This document shows positions 23,492 to 33,622 of a stretch of DNA of 64,000 bases, in pieces. The stretch covers positions 2,976,001-3,040,000 of the forward strand of contig NZ_CP173678.1 of NCBI RefSeq assembly GCF_051903925.1, written 5' to 3'. Numbering within the stretch: the stretch's first letter is position 1; each line of letters opens with the position of its first letter. This stretch comes from G051903925 sp051903925. Its GTDB lineage: Bacteria; Pseudomonadota; Alphaproteobacteria; Zavarziniales; Zavarziniaceae. A model generated the notes under the pieces. The model saw only the letters and a program-made list of their open reading frames with translations, ran no database searches and was not told the origin of the DNA. Made by a program: the position numbers and the translations under genes.

Positions 23492-24655
23492 CTATGGCAT
23501 CGTCTTCAGATCCTGTGGCATGCCTGTCGCCTGGGCCGGGCGGTGCGGGTCGAGCAGGTCGAGCTGCTGCCCCGGCTGCGGCGGCACGCGGAAAGCGGTG
23601 CTGTCCAGGCTGGCGCGCGGCTGGTTCAGGCGCAGCCGGCGACAGGCCAGGCGGAAGCGCTGGCCCAGCAGGCTGGCCAGCGGCCCGCCGCCGGTCATCC
23701 GCTGGCCAAAGCTGGCGTCATAGTCGCGGCCGCCGCGCATGTCGCGCACTAGCCGCATCACCCGCGCCGCGCGGTCGGGTACATGCTCGGCCAGCCACTC
23801 CTGCCACAGGTCCTTGATCTCCAGCGGCAGGCGCAGCAGGACATAGCCGGCCTCCGTCGCGCCGGCCCGGGCTGCCGACTCCAGGATGGCGTCCATCTCG
23901 TGTTCGTTCAGGCCGGGAATGACGGGGGCGGTCATGACGCCTGTCGGCACGCCGGCCTGCGCCAGCATGCGGATCGCCTCCAGCCGCCGCTCGGGCGTCG
24001 TGGCGCGCGGCTCCATCGCGTGGGCAAGCCGGCGGTCCAGCGTGGTGATGGAGATCGCCACCTTGGCCAGCCGGCGCCGTGCCATGCGGGCCAGGATGTC
24101 GATGTCGCGGGTCACCCGGGCCGACTTGGTCACGATCGTGACGGGGTGGCCGTGGGTCTCCAGCACCTCGAGGATGGACCGGGTCAGCTCCAGCTGCGCC
24201 TCCACCGGCTGATAGGGATCGGTATTGGTGCCCAGGGCGATGGGTGCGCAGCGATAGGAGGGCGCCCGCAGTTCCGCCTCAAGGAGCCGGGCGGCGTCCG
24301 GCTTGAAGAGGATCTGCGACTCGAAGTCGAGGCCGGGGGAAAAGCCGAGATAGGCGTGGGTCGGTCGCGCGAAGCAGTAGATGCAGCCGTGCTCGCAGCC
24401 CCGATAGGGGTTGATCGAGCGGTCGAAGCCGATGTCCGGCGACTGGTTGCGGGTGATGACGGTGCGCGTCGCGTCGCGGATCAGCCGCGTGCGCAGGGGC
24501 GGCGGGACGGCGTCCAGGCTGCCCCAGCCATCGTCCAGGGCGACGCGCTGTTCACGCTCGAACCGGCCAGAGCTGTTGGAGACGGCGCCGCGTCCGCCGC
24601 GCGCCTCGCGATGCATTGCCGTGCTGCCGTCGCCGACTGTCGCGTTCCTGACCAT
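23492..24655 (-). CDS. PA0069-family radical SAM protein
   Basis: This 387-residue radical SAM protein has the [4Fe-4S] ligands as C-x3-C-x2-C in YRGCEHGCIYCFARP near residue 87. The surrounding sequence (SINPYRGCEHGC, DPYQPVE, VTIVTKSARVTRDIDIL, PVIPGLNE) matches the PA0069/SplB-like group. The reaction of this family is not established. The start may be ATG 24655 or 24685. The C-terminal part (RFRLACRRLRLNQPRASLD) is typical of the group. It lies in a minus-strand run after the Gfo/Idh/MocA gene. Confidence 0.88.
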   Translation of the reverse strand: MVRNATVGDGSTAMHREARGGRGAVSNSSGRFEREQRVALDDGWGSLDAVPPPLRTRLIRDATRTVITRNQSPDIGFDRSINPYRGCEHGCIYCFARPTHAYLGFSPGLDFESQILFKPDAARLLEAELRAPSYRCAPIALGTNTDPYQPVEAQLELTRSILEVLETHGHPVTIVTKSARVTRDIDILARMARRRLAKVAISITTLDRRLAHAMEPRATTPERRLEAIRMLAQAGVPTGVMTAPVIPGLNEHEMDAILESAARAGATEAGYVLLRLPLEIKDLWQEWLAEHVPDRAARVMRLVRDMRGGRDYDASFGQRMTGGGPLASLLGQRFRLACRRLRLNQPRASLDSTAFRVPPQPGQQLDLLDPHRPAQATGMPQDLKTMP

Positions 24656-24733
24656 GGCGCCATCGTGCACCAAGGGCACGAACAAAACAAGAACGCATCG
24701 ACGTGGCCGGGCACATCGCCGTGCGCCGGGTCC

Positions 24734-25804
24734 TCAGGCGGGGCGGCGGCCGGCGCGGGACGGGGCGATGGCGCTGGGCTCGGCCCGCGCTGGCGGCAGG
24801 CCGCGCAGGCCCGGGGATGTCGCGGCGATCTGGTCCTGGATGCGACGGACCAGGGTCATGGAGGCCAGCGCCATGCGACCCGTCACCTGAGGTGCCCGGT
24901 TGCGCGTGACCGCGTCCAGGAAGTCGACGATCTGCTCGGTCAGGGGCTCCGCCTTGCGCACCAGGACGCGCTCCATGGCGATGTCGAGGACGTAGTTGCC
25001 GGACGGCAGCTGCGCCGCCGGATCCTGGATGTCGCCCTGGCGATGGATGATGAGCCGCTGGTCGATATAGTCGACGGTGATGAAGCCTTCGCTGGTCGAG
25101 AGGTGGAGGTCGCGGACCTTGTTCTGGGTGATGCGGCTGGCCGAGAAGCTGGCGATGGAGCCGTTGCCGAAGCCGAGCAGGGCGCTGGCATAGTCGGGTC
25201 CGGGCTGGCCGGTGCGGAACACGCCCTGTGCCTGGACGCTCACCACGGGATCCTCGATCAGGCTGAGCACGATGTCGAGATCGTGGACCATCAGGTCGCC
25301 GACCACGTCGATGTCGACGATGCGGCCGGCGGTAGGGCCGCTCAGGCGCCGCGCCTCGATGGCGTGGACCTCGTCCACGTCGGCCAGGATTTCGGCCAGC
25401 TTCTGAACGGCGGGGTTGAAGCGCTCCGTATGCCCGACCGCCAGGACCAGGCCGCGTGCCTCCGCCGCCTCGACCAGCGGCAGGCACTCTTCCGCCCGCG
25501 GGGCCAGCGGCTTCTCGATCAGGCAATGGATGCCGTTCTGCAGCAGGAACGTCCCGATCGGGGCATGCAGGGCGGAGGGGACGACGACGCTGGCTGCGTC
25601 GACCAGGCCCACCAGGTCCTCGACATGCGGAACGACGCGGCAGCCATAGCGCTGCGCCGCCAGCTCGGCCTTGCGCGGGTCGCTGTCGACGACGGCGACG
25701 AGTTCGCACCGGCGCAGAAGGTCATAGATGCGCAGATGGTTGTGACCCATGACGCCACATCCGACGACGGCGACGCGTATCGGGGGCCGGGGGAGCAGGG
25801 GCAT
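24734..25804 (-). CDS. Gfo/Idh/MocA-family oxidoreductase
   Basis: This 356-residue NAD(P)-dependent dehydrogenase has a Rossmann motif VVGCGVMGHNH at residues 13-23, the EKPLAPRAEE motif near residue 98 and GHTERFNPAV near 124. The C-terminal domain holds the dimer/substrate-binding fold. The closest known pattern is sugar-nucleotide dehydrogenases of the WlbA/UDP-GlcNAc3A type, which feed polysaccharide or glycan synthesis; that subgroup call is tentative. It has no sugar-biosynthesis neighbour in the window. Confidence 0.85.
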   Translation of the reverse strand: MPLLPRPPIRVAVVGCGVMGHNHLRIYDLLRRCELVAVVDSDPRKAELAAQRYGCRVVPHVEDLVGLVDAASVVVPSALHAPIGTFLLQNGIHCLIEKPLAPRAEECLPLVEAAEARGLVLAVGHTERFNPAVQKLAEILADVDEVHAIEARRLSGPTAGRIVDIDVVGDLMVHDLDIVLSLIEDPVVSVQAQGVFRTGQPGPDYASALLGFGNGSIASFSASRITQNKVRDLHLSTSEGFITVDYIDQRLIIHRQGDIQDPAAQLPSGNYVLDIAMERVLVRKAEPLTEQIVDFLDAVTRNRAPQVTGRMALASMTLVRRIQDQIAATSPGLRGLPPARAEPSAIAPSRAGRRPA

Positions 25805-25910
25805 CAGGTCCGGTTCAGGTCAACCACAGGCCACCTGGGTAGCAGGCGCGCAGGGCGCAGGGCAAGGGAGGGCATGGCGCGCGACCCATCGCGACCCGCC
25901 CGCCAGGACG

Positions 25911-26378
25911 TCAATCCGGGGCCGGTCGATAGGGCCTCACGAACGGTACGCCGTTCAGCGTGTGCGTGCAGCAGGCACAGCTCGGCTCCATCTGCTCGAC
26001 CGTCAGATCGGGGTCGACCAGTGCCAGGCGATTCGCGTCGTCGACATAGAGGCCGCTGAACCAGCTGCTTTCCCCCAGCAGGACGACCGGCCGGCGCTCC
26101 TCCTCGCTGCGGGCGACCAGCCAATAGATGGGATCCGGCCGGTCCAGGCGGGCCGTCGCCTCCCCCAGCACGGCATCCCAGTCGCGGCCCACGCGGGACA
26201 GCAGGAAGCGGAACAGGGGCGTATAGTCCAGGCCGCGCTGCGCGCCGGACGCCATGGCGCCCATAGCCTGGCGGTCGTCGCGGCGGCGCGACCAGCGGAA
26301 GTCGCCGCCGCTCTTGTGCCGCACGCCGTGGGTGCGTGTGTTGACGCGGCGGTAGAGCGGCTCCTTGCTGCGCTGCAT
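25911..26378 (-). CDS. Conserved small protein of unknown function
   Basis: This 155-residue basic protein is not assigned to any characterised family by me. It starts with PLYRRVNTRTHGVRH and a Gly/Arg-rich segment, then a compact middle (RGLDYTPLFRFLLSRVGRDW, DPIYWLVARSEEERRPVVLL). It ends with a Cys cluster CACCTHTLNGVPF that could bind metal. It is followed 13 bases on by moaB in the reverse direction of numbering (moaB is downstream of the lytic transglycosylase), all on one strand, so it is probably the last gene of that operon. Confidence 0.7.
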   Translation of the reverse strand: MQRSKEPLYRRVNTRTHGVRHKSGGDFRWSRRRDDRQAMGAMASGAQRGLDYTPLFRFLLSRVGRDWDAVLGEATARLDRPDPIYWLVARSEEERRPVVLLGESSWFSGLYVDDANRLALVDPDLTVEQMEPSCACCTHTLNGVPFVRPYRPAPD

Positions 26379-26390
26379 CGGGACGTCGGC

Positions 26391-26930
<540 letters not shown>

Positions 26931-26931
26931 C

Positions 26932-28860
26932 CTAGTGCACCGTCTCCACGACCTCGGGCTCCACGTCCTGGGGTTCGACCAGCAGGACACCCGTGTCGCC
27001 GGAGGCGGAGGTCGGGCCATCGCTCCCTGTCAGGTCGTCGGGCGCCTGGTAGCGCGGCCAGTCGCCCTGCAGCAGGGCGTCGAGCGAGGCGGGCTGCCGG
27101 CCCATGCGCAGCTTGTAGATCCACAGGTCGGCCAGGACCTGCTCGGCAAAGGTCCTGGTCTGCGTGTTCGGGATCATCTCAAGGAAGAGCAGCGGATCGT
27201 CGTCATCGTCGATCGCCGCGGTCCAACGGATCAGCTTTGCAGGCCCGGCATTATAGGCCGCCGCCAGGTAGAGCAGATTGTCGCCGATCTCCGGCAGGGA
27301 CATCAGTGACCGGACATAGGCCTGGCCCACCGCCAGGTTCACCTCGGGCCGGAAAAGGTCGTCGGGACCGCGCATCGGGATCCGGTGCGCGCGCGCCACC
27401 GGCATGGCGGTCGAGGGCAGCAGCTGCATCAGGCCGCGCGCACCCGACGGGTTGCGGGCGCGTGCGTCGAAGCGCGATTCCTGCCGGACCAGGGCATAGA
27501 CCAGGGCCCGGTCGATCCGGTAGCCGCCATGCGGGCTGTACTGCGGCACGGGATAGGGCGCCAGCACGCCATTGCGCTCCGCCGCAGCAAGGCGCATCTG
27601 CAGCGTCGGCAGACCAAGGCGGCCGGCCAGTTCCAGCAGCGCGTCATGCAGGCGGCCCTCGGTCGCGGTCTCGACTGCCGACAGTTCATCGCCCGCCAGG
27701 TCGACGCGGCCGGCCTGGATCAGCGCGGCCGCCCGGCGCACCGGCGGCAGGCTGATCAGCGCGTCCACGCCCGGAACCGGCGCGTCGGCGGCGCTGTCGT
27801 CACCCTCGGTCGCGGCGCGCGCGCCGCGCATCGGCAGGGGCGCCGCGGGGGGTGGCATGCCCAGCATGCGGCTGCTCAGCAGGCCGTAAAAGGTCTCGGG
27901 ATGCTGCGCCCCGATCTTGAGCCACGCCACCATGTTGCCGGGATTGCGCCCGCGCACGGCCGCCCGACTGGCCCAGAACGCGGCGGAAGTCAGTGTTGCC
28001 GCATCGGCCTTCTCGCTGCGTGCCAGGCGGCCGAAATGGGCCTCGGCCAGGGTGAAGCGGCCCAGGCGCCATGCGGCGAGCCCGGCCGTCCAGTTGGCCA
28101 GGGGGACGTGCTCCGCACCGCGGCGCAAGGCTTCCTCGGCATGGTTCAAGGCGTCGGCGGCATCGCCAGCCTGGAGGAAATGGGCGGCGACACCCGCCTC
28201 CGCGATGGCGCGGGACCGTTGCGGCAGGCTCGAGGTGCGCAGCAGGCGGACCGCCTCCTGCGGGCGGTCGGCGCGCAGTGACCGCGCGATCCCCGGCGCC
28301 ACGGAGGCGAGCGAGCGCTGCTCCGTCTCCGGCGGGCGGGCCTGGACCGCGATGGGGGCGGTGCCGGCGCCAAGCACCGCGCCCACGCCATCCATCATTG
28401 GCAGGCGTGGGCTGGCAAGATCCGCGGCACCCCGCGGGCGCCGCCGCTCGGCTAGAACGTGGACGCGGTCGGCGCCCGGCTGGTCGGCATAGGCGCGCAT
28501 CCAGCCGGCCAACTCGTCATAGGTCGAGCGGTAGGCGCGGGGGTGGAGGTAGCGCTCGCGCAGGACGTGACCCAGCAGGATCTGGTCGTCCAGGCGCGCA
28601 ATCTCCCGGTCCGCGGCCGCAAACGCGCCCGCGTCCTGAAGGGTGAAGATCCGCCGGTAGCGCTGTGCGTCCGTCTCCGACAAAGGTCGAAGGGGACTGG
28701 GCTGCGCTGCGGCGGCGCCATCCGGCAACGGGCGGGCGTGAACGTCGCTTCCGCCAGAGGCGGAGAGTGCGACGCTCAGGAGCAGGGCCACTGTGCGTGA
28801 CCGGAATCCGGTACGCCCCCCGGCCGGCAAAGGCGGTCTTTCGACCATCGAAGCCGTCAT
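26932..28860 (-). CDS. Soluble lytic murein transglycosylase
   Basis: This periplasmic enzyme of about 642 residues cleaves peptidoglycan glycan strands. It has an N-terminal signal-like helix (TVALLLSVALSASGG), a long alpha-helical superhelix domain (about 60-480) and a C-terminal SLT domain. The catalytic Glu lies in ALVYALVRQESRFDARA, followed by SGARGLMQLLPSTA and AAAYNAGPAKLIRW, as in Slt70. Several ATG codons (28899, 28872, 28860, 28848) could start it; none has a strong ribosome binding site. It is coupled to moaB. Confidence 0.9.
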   Translation of the reverse strand: MTASMVERPPLPAGGRTGFRSRTVALLLSVALSASGGSDVHARPLPDGAAAAQPSPLRPLSETDAQRYRRIFTLQDAGAFAAADREIARLDDQILLGHVLRERYLHPRAYRSTYDELAGWMRAYADQPGADRVHVLAERRRPRGAADLASPRLPMMDGVGAVLGAGTAPIAVQARPPETEQRSLASVAPGIARSLRADRPQEAVRLLRTSSLPQRSRAIAEAGVAAHFLQAGDAADALNHAEEALRRGAEHVPLANWTAGLAAWRLGRFTLAEAHFGRLARSEKADAATLTSAAFWASRAAVRGRNPGNMVAWLKIGAQHPETFYGLLSSRMLGMPPPAAPLPMRGARAATEGDDSAADAPVPGVDALISLPPVRRAAALIQAGRVDLAGDELSAVETATEGRLHDALLELAGRLGLPTLQMRLAAAERNGVLAPYPVPQYSPHGGYRIDRALVYALVRQESRFDARARNPSGARGLMQLLPSTAMPVARAHRIPMRGPDDLFRPEVNLAVGQAYVRSLMSLPEIGDNLLYLAAAYNAGPAKLIRWTAAIDDDDDPLLFLEMIPNTQTRTFAEQVLADLWIYKLRMGRQPASLDALLQGDWPRYQAPDDLTGSDGPTSASGDTGVLLVEPQDVEPEVVETVH

Positions 28861-28965
28861 CAGGCGGGGCATATAGCCGAGGCAGGCATGATCCGGCAAG
28901 CACGTTCCGTGATCTCGCCAACCAGATATGGATGCGGTCCATGACCTGGACGCTATTGCGCAGGT

Positions 28966-29883
28966 TCAGGCTGTTGATTGGACGCGGTTTCTGATCTCCA
29001 GAAAATCACGCCAGACGTGCCGTTTGTTGAGCGGGTCTCGCAACAGATAGGCCGGGTGCAATGTGGGCATCACAGGGATGCCATTCCAGTCTTGCCACTT
29101 CCCTCGCAGTCGCAAAATCCCCTCGGTCCGGCGCAACAGCGTGGCGCTGGCACTCTTGCCCAGGGTGACGATGACACGGGGCGCCACAAGCTGGATGTGA
29201 CGCTCGACAAAGGGCAGGCAGGTCGCGATTTCCGCGTCGGTCGGATCGCGGTTGGCGGGGGGACGCCAGGGCAGCAGGTTGAGGATGTAGGCGCTCGTCC
29301 GGTCGTGCCCGATCGCCCCCAGCATGCGGTCCAGCAACTGCCCACTCTCGCCCACGAACGGCTTGCCCTGCCTGTCTTCCTCGGCACCCGGGGCCTCGCC
29401 CAGGACCAGCAGGGGTGCCGCCGGGTTGCCGTCGCCAAAGACCAGGGACTTGGCCCCCTTCCGCAACGCGGCGCAGCCCTCGAACGCGGCGAGCAGCGCG
29501 CGCAGTTCGTCGAGCGTGCCGGCTGTCGCCGCCGCCGCGCGCAGGTCGGCCTCGGGCACTGAGTCGAGCTTTGTGTGCGATGCAGCATTGGTGGGCGCCG
29601 GGCGCCGCTCCGGCGGGGGCGCCGCGGTGCGCACGCGGTCGCGGATCGCGTCCAGGCCTTCGGTCGGCGCGGGTGCACTGTCGCCGCCCTCCTGGAGGCG
29701 GGTGCTGCCCTGTGTCCTGGCCTCTTCCGTCGGCGCGCGCGGAGGGGTGTTGCTGCTCCGCAGCCGGTTGACGGGGGCGGGATCGATCGCCTCGTCCACA
29801 CCCATGTCGACAAGCCAGCGCAGAACCGCCAGCGGGTCGCGCGGGCGGGGCGGGCTGGGGTCCGGGGGCGGCTCGCTGCTCAC
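28966..29883 (-). CDS. Uracil-DNA glycosylase, family-4-like with reduced cysteine set
   Basis: This 305-residue protein has the uracil-DNA glycosylase motifs GEAPGAEEDRQGKPFVGESG (motif A) and LHPAYLLRDP (motif B), and the NLLPWRPPANRDPT segment of family 4. The first 110 residues are Pro/Ala/Arg-rich and probably disordered. Only two Cys residues occur (in FEGCAAL and ATCLPF), so the four-Cys Fe-S cluster of classical family 4 cannot be complete. Otherwise the domain looks intact. It is the first gene of the minus-strand run, divergent from ETF-QO with about 110 bases between. Confidence 0.88.
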   Translation of the reverse strand: MSSEPPPDPSPPRPRDPLAVLRWLVDMGVDEAIDPAPVNRLRSSNTPPRAPTEEARTQGSTRLQEGGDSAPAPTEGLDAIRDRVRTAAPPPERRPAPTNAASHTKLDSVPEADLRAAAATAGTLDELRALLAAFEGCAALRKGAKSLVFGDGNPAAPLLVLGEAPGAEEDRQGKPFVGESGQLLDRMLGAIGHDRTSAYILNLLPWRPPANRDPTDAEIATCLPFVERHIQLVAPRVIVTLGKSASATLLRRTEGILRLRGKWQDWNGIPVMPTLHPAYLLRDPLNKRHVWRDFLEIRNRVQSTA

Positions 29884-29996
29884 GGGCGGAGCCTAGCGGC
29901 AAGCGGCGCGCAGGCCAACGCACCCGGTCGGGACGTTGCAAGAGTTTGACCGTCACGCCCGGGCCTTGCATAACAGCCGATCAGATCAAGGTCGGC

Positions 29997-31682
29997 ATGG
30001 TGGACACAGGAATGGAACGGCCAGAGCGCGAAGCGATGGAGTTCGACATCGTCGTGGTGGGAGCGGGCCCCGCGGGCCTGTCCGCGGCGATCCGCTTCAA
30101 GCAGCTCTGCAACGAGCAGGGCAAGGAATACACGATCTGCGTGATCGAGAAGGGATCCGAGGTCGGCGCCCATATCCTGTCCGGCGCGGTGCTGGACCCG
30201 ATCGCGCTGAACGAACTGCTGCCCGACTGGCAGTCGATGGATGCCCCGATCCATACCCCGGTGACCGAGGACCAGTGGCTGGTCCTGACCGAGGTGAACT
30301 CGGTGCGGCTGCCCAACTTCGCGCTGCCGCCGTTCATGCACAATCACGGCAACTACATCGTCAGCCTGGGCAACGTCTGCCGCTGGCTGGCGACCCAGGC
30401 CGAGGCGCTGGGCGTCGAGATCTATCCGGGCTTCGCCGCGGCCGAGGTGCTGTACCACGAGGACGGCAGCGTGAAGGGTGTCGCCACCGGCGACATGGGC
30501 ATCGGCAAGGATGGCGAGCCCACCGACAACTACACGCCCGGCGTCGAACTGCATGCCAAGTACACGTTCTTTGCCGAGGGCGTGCGCGGCTCGCTGACCA
30601 AGGGGCTGTTCCAGCGCTTCAACCTGCGCGACGGCGTGCAGCCGCAGACCTTCGGCATCGGCGTCAAGGAACTGTGGCAGGTCGATCCCTCCAAGCACCG
30701 GCAGGGCCTGGTCCTGCATGCGCAAGGGTGGCCGCTGGATACCAAGACGGCGGGCGGTGCCTTCCTCTACCACCTGGAGGACAACCAGGTGGCGGTGGGC
30801 TACGTCGTGGCGTTGGACTACTGGAACCCGCACCTGTCGCCGTTCGAGGAGATGCAGCGGTTCAAGACGCATCCGTCGATCCGCGAGTTCTTCGAGGGCG
30901 GCAAGCGCGTCGCCTATGGCGCCCGCGCCATCAACGAGGGCGGCTTGCAGGCCGTCCCCAAGCTGGTCTTCCCCGGGGGCGCCATCATCGGCTGCTCCGC
31001 CGGCTTCGTGAACGTGCCCCGCATCAAGGGCACCCACAACGCGATGAAGAGCGGCATGCTGGCCGCCGAATCGGCGTTCGAGGCGCTGAACGCGGAGCGC
31101 ACGGGGCATGACGAACTGACCGCCTATCCCGAGGCGCTCAAGGAGTCGTTTGTCTGGAAGGACCTGCACCGGGTCCGCAACGCCAGGCCCGCGCTGGCCA
31201 AATTCGGGACCGTGTTCGGCTCGCTGTACAGCGGCGTCGAGATGTGGCTGCAGCAACTGGGCCTGGGCTTCCTGATGCCCTGGACGCTGAAGAACCACGA
31301 GGACCACAAGTCCCTGAAGAAGGCGAGCGAGGCGCCGAAGATCGCCTATCCGAAGCCGGATGGCGTTCTGACCTTCGACCGGTTGTCCTCGGTCTTCATC
31401 TCGAACACCAACCATGAAGAGAACCAGCCGGCCCACCTGACTCTGAAGGACCCGACGGTTCCGATCCGCATCAACCTGGCCGAGTACGACGCGCCGGAGC
31501 AGCGCTACTGCCCCGCCGGTGTCTATGAGATTGTGCGCGACGGTCCGGCCAACGAACCGCGCCTGCAGATCAACGCGCAGAACTGCGTCCATTGTAAGAC
31601 CTGTGACATCAAGGACCCGACCCAGAACATCAATTGGGTGGTTCCGGAAGGTGGCGGCGGGCCAAACTATCCGAACATGTAG
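29997..31682 (+). CDS. Electron transfer flavoprotein-ubiquinone oxidoreductase
   Basis: This 561-residue inner-membrane flavoprotein passes electrons from ETF to ubiquinone and so drains acyl-CoA dehydrogenases. The FAD-binding motif VVVGAGPAGLSAA lies near residue 20, and the C-terminal [4Fe-4S] domain has YCPAGVYE and NCVHCKTCDIKDPTQNI. ATG 29997 is preferred because AAGG lies 5 bases before it; ATG 30012 is possible. It likely supports the two acyl-CoA dehydrogenase family proteins found 14-21 kb downstream. Confidence 0.95.
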   Translation: MVDTGMERPEREAMEFDIVVVGAGPAGLSAAIRFKQLCNEQGKEYTICVIEKGSEVGAHILSGAVLDPIALNELLPDWQSMDAPIHTPVTEDQWLVLTEVNSVRLPNFALPPFMHNHGNYIVSLGNVCRWLATQAEALGVEIYPGFAAAEVLYHEDGSVKGVATGDMGIGKDGEPTDNYTPGVELHAKYTFFAEGVRGSLTKGLFQRFNLRDGVQPQTFGIGVKELWQVDPSKHRQGLVLHAQGWPLDTKTAGGAFLYHLEDNQVAVGYVVALDYWNPHLSPFEEMQRFKTHPSIREFFEGGKRVAYGARAINEGGLQAVPKLVFPGGAIIGCSAGFVNVPRIKGTHNAMKSGMLAAESAFEALNAERTGHDELTAYPEALKESFVWKDLHRVRNARPALAKFGTVFGSLYSGVEMWLQQLGLGFLMPWTLKNHEDHKSLKKASEAPKIAYPKPDGVLTFDRLSSVFISNTNHEENQPAHLTLKDPTVPIRINLAEYDAPEQRYCPAGVYEIVRDGPANEPRLQINAQNCVHCKTCDIKDPTQNINWVVPEGGGGPNYPNM

Positions 31683-31850
31683 GATCCCGGCAGGCGGCCA
31701 GGACGGGCTGGCTCCGCGCTTGGCGCTTGGGCGAACGGCCCGCATCGCCCTAGGATGAGGGTGGGGCGGCCGGGCTGCCGGGTCGTCCCCGGGCCCCCGG
31801 TGGTCCGCGTGCCGTTGCTGGGTCCTTGTAGCTGGACTGGGAGTATGTCG

Positions 31851-33614
31851 ATGACGAGTATCCGCCGCGCCCCTGCTTTGGCCGTCCTGGCGGCGCTGGC
31901 GATCGGCGGATGCCAAGCCCCGGGCCCGGCAGGGGGGCCTGCGCTGACGGCCGATGCCGCGAACGGTGCCGCAGCCAGCAGGGCGCGCGGGCCGATCCTG
32001 GTCGCCGACCGCTCACCGTTCGGCAGCTATCTGGCCGGGCTCTATGCCGGGGCGCAGAACGATCCCGAATCGGCGTCGGATTTCTTCGCCAGCGTGCTGG
32101 ACGCCGATCCCGACAACCTGGCGCTGGTCCGTCGCGCCTTCCTGCTGAAACTGTCGGATGGGCAGGTCGACCGCGCCGTTCCCTATGCCCAGCGCCTGGT
32201 CGAGGCCAAGACCGACGAACCCGCGGCGGTCCTGACGGTGGCCGTCGACCTGGTCGCGCGGGAGGAATGGGCCAAGGTCGGCGCGCTGCTGGACGCCAAT
32301 TCCAAGGACGGCACGCTGGCCCTGTTCGGCCCGGTGCTGCGGGCCTGGGCACTGGCGGGGGAGGGCAAGCACGACGCCGCCCTGCAGGCGCTGGATGCCC
32401 TGACCGAGAAATCGGCCTTCGAGCCGTTCCGCGTCTTCCAGCGCGGCCTGATCCTGGACCAGGCCGGCCGCTCGGCCGAGGCGCTGGCCGAATACAAGGT
32501 CCTGGTCGATTCGCCGGCCGGGCACTGGGTCCGCGCGGTCGAGGCCTATGGCGGCGCGCTGGAGCGGGCCAACCGGCGGGACGAGGCTTTGGCCGTCTAT
32601 GACGCCTTCCTCAAGGATTCGCCCACCAACCCGCTGATCCTGGCCGCCAAGGCCCGGGTCGAGGCCAAGGGCAAGCCGCCGCGGCCGCTGGCCACCAGTC
32701 CGCGCGATGGCGTGGGCGAGGCGCTCTACGCCGCGGGCAGCGTGCTGAGCCAGGATGGGACCCAGGACCTGGCCGAGCGGTCGTTGCGCCTGGCCCGCTT
32801 TGCCAAGCCCGATCTGGCGATCGCAACCTCTCTCCTGGCGGACCTGATGGAGGACACGGGACGCATGGACGATGCGCTGGACCTGTTCCGCGAATTGTCC
32901 AGGGACCCGATCCTGGGCTGGAACGCGCGCCTGCGCGCGGCCCTGGTCCTGACGCGGCAGAAGCGCCAGGACGAGGCGGTGACCGACCTTCGGGCGATGA
33001 TCGCGGAACGGCCGCAGGACCTGGAGGCGGCCGTGGCCCTGGCCGACACGCTGCGCGAGGCGGAGAAGTTCGCCGACGCCGCGATCCAGTACGACACCGC
33101 CATCCGCCTGGCGGGCACGCCGCAGAACCGGCATTGGGTCCTTTTCTATGCCCGTGGCGTCTCGCGCGAGCGGACCAAGCAATGGGACGCGGCCGAGGCT
33201 GATTTCCGCAAGGCGCTGGAACTCTCGCCTGACCAGCCGCTGGTGCTCAACTACCTGGGCTATTCCTGGGTCGAACAGGGGCGCAACCTGCCGGAAGCGC
33301 AGGCCATGATCGAGCGGGCGGTGGCGCTGCGCCCGAATGACGGCTACATCGTCGACAGCCTGGGCTGGGTCCTGTTCAAGCAGGGGAAGTACGAGGATGC
33401 GGTCGAGCGGCTGGAGCGGGCGGTCACGCTGGAGCCGCAGGACCCGGTCATCAACGACCACCTCGGCGATGCCCTGTGGCAGGTCGGCCGCCGGATGGAG
33501 GCCCGGTTCCAATGGAACCACGCGCTGAACCTGTCGCCGGAGCCGGAGCAGGAAAGCGACCTGAAGCGCAAGCTGGATCGCGGCCTGATGGACCAGACGG
33601 CGAGCAATCCTTGA
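31851..33614 (+). CDS. TPR-repeat lipoprotein
   Basis: This 587-residue protein has a lipoprotein signal (lipobox AIGGC near residue 20) and many TPR units from about residue 55 to the end (for example LNYLGYSWVEQGRNLPEAQA and DSLGWVLFKQGKYEDAVERL). GGAG lies 7 bases before ATG 31851. This type of TPR gene often precedes ispE in alphaproteobacteria. It probably scaffolds envelope complexes; the partner is unknown. Confidence 0.85.
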   Translation: MTSIRRAPALAVLAALAIGGCQAPGPAGGPALTADAANGAAASRARGPILVADRSPFGSYLAGLYAGAQNDPESASDFFASVLDADPDNLALVRRAFLLKLSDGQVDRAVPYAQRLVEAKTDEPAAVLTVAVDLVAREEWAKVGALLDANSKDGTLALFGPVLRAWALAGEGKHDAALQALDALTEKSAFEPFRVFQRGLILDQAGRSAEALAEYKVLVDSPAGHWVRAVEAYGGALERANRRDEALAVYDAFLKDSPTNPLILAAKARVEAKGKPPRPLATSPRDGVGEALYAAGSVLSQDGTQDLAERSLRLARFAKPDLAIATSLLADLMEDTGRMDDALDLFRELSRDPILGWNARLRAALVLTRQKRQDEAVTDLRAMIAERPQDLEAAVALADTLREAEKFADAAIQYDTAIRLAGTPQNRHWVLFYARGVSRERTKQWDAAEADFRKALELSPDQPLVLNYLGYSWVEQGRNLPEAQAMIERAVALRPNDGYIVDSLGWVLFKQGKYEDAVERLERAVTLEPQDPVINDHLGDALWQVGRRMEARFQWNHALNLSPEPEQESDLKRKLDRGLMDQTASNP

Positions 33615-33622
33615 GCGATCGC

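Noticed and set aside
29880..31916. Long open frame (about 678 codons) opposite ETF-QO
   Set aside because: Ala/Arg/Gln-rich composition typical of an antisense frame; ETF-QO has full motifs.
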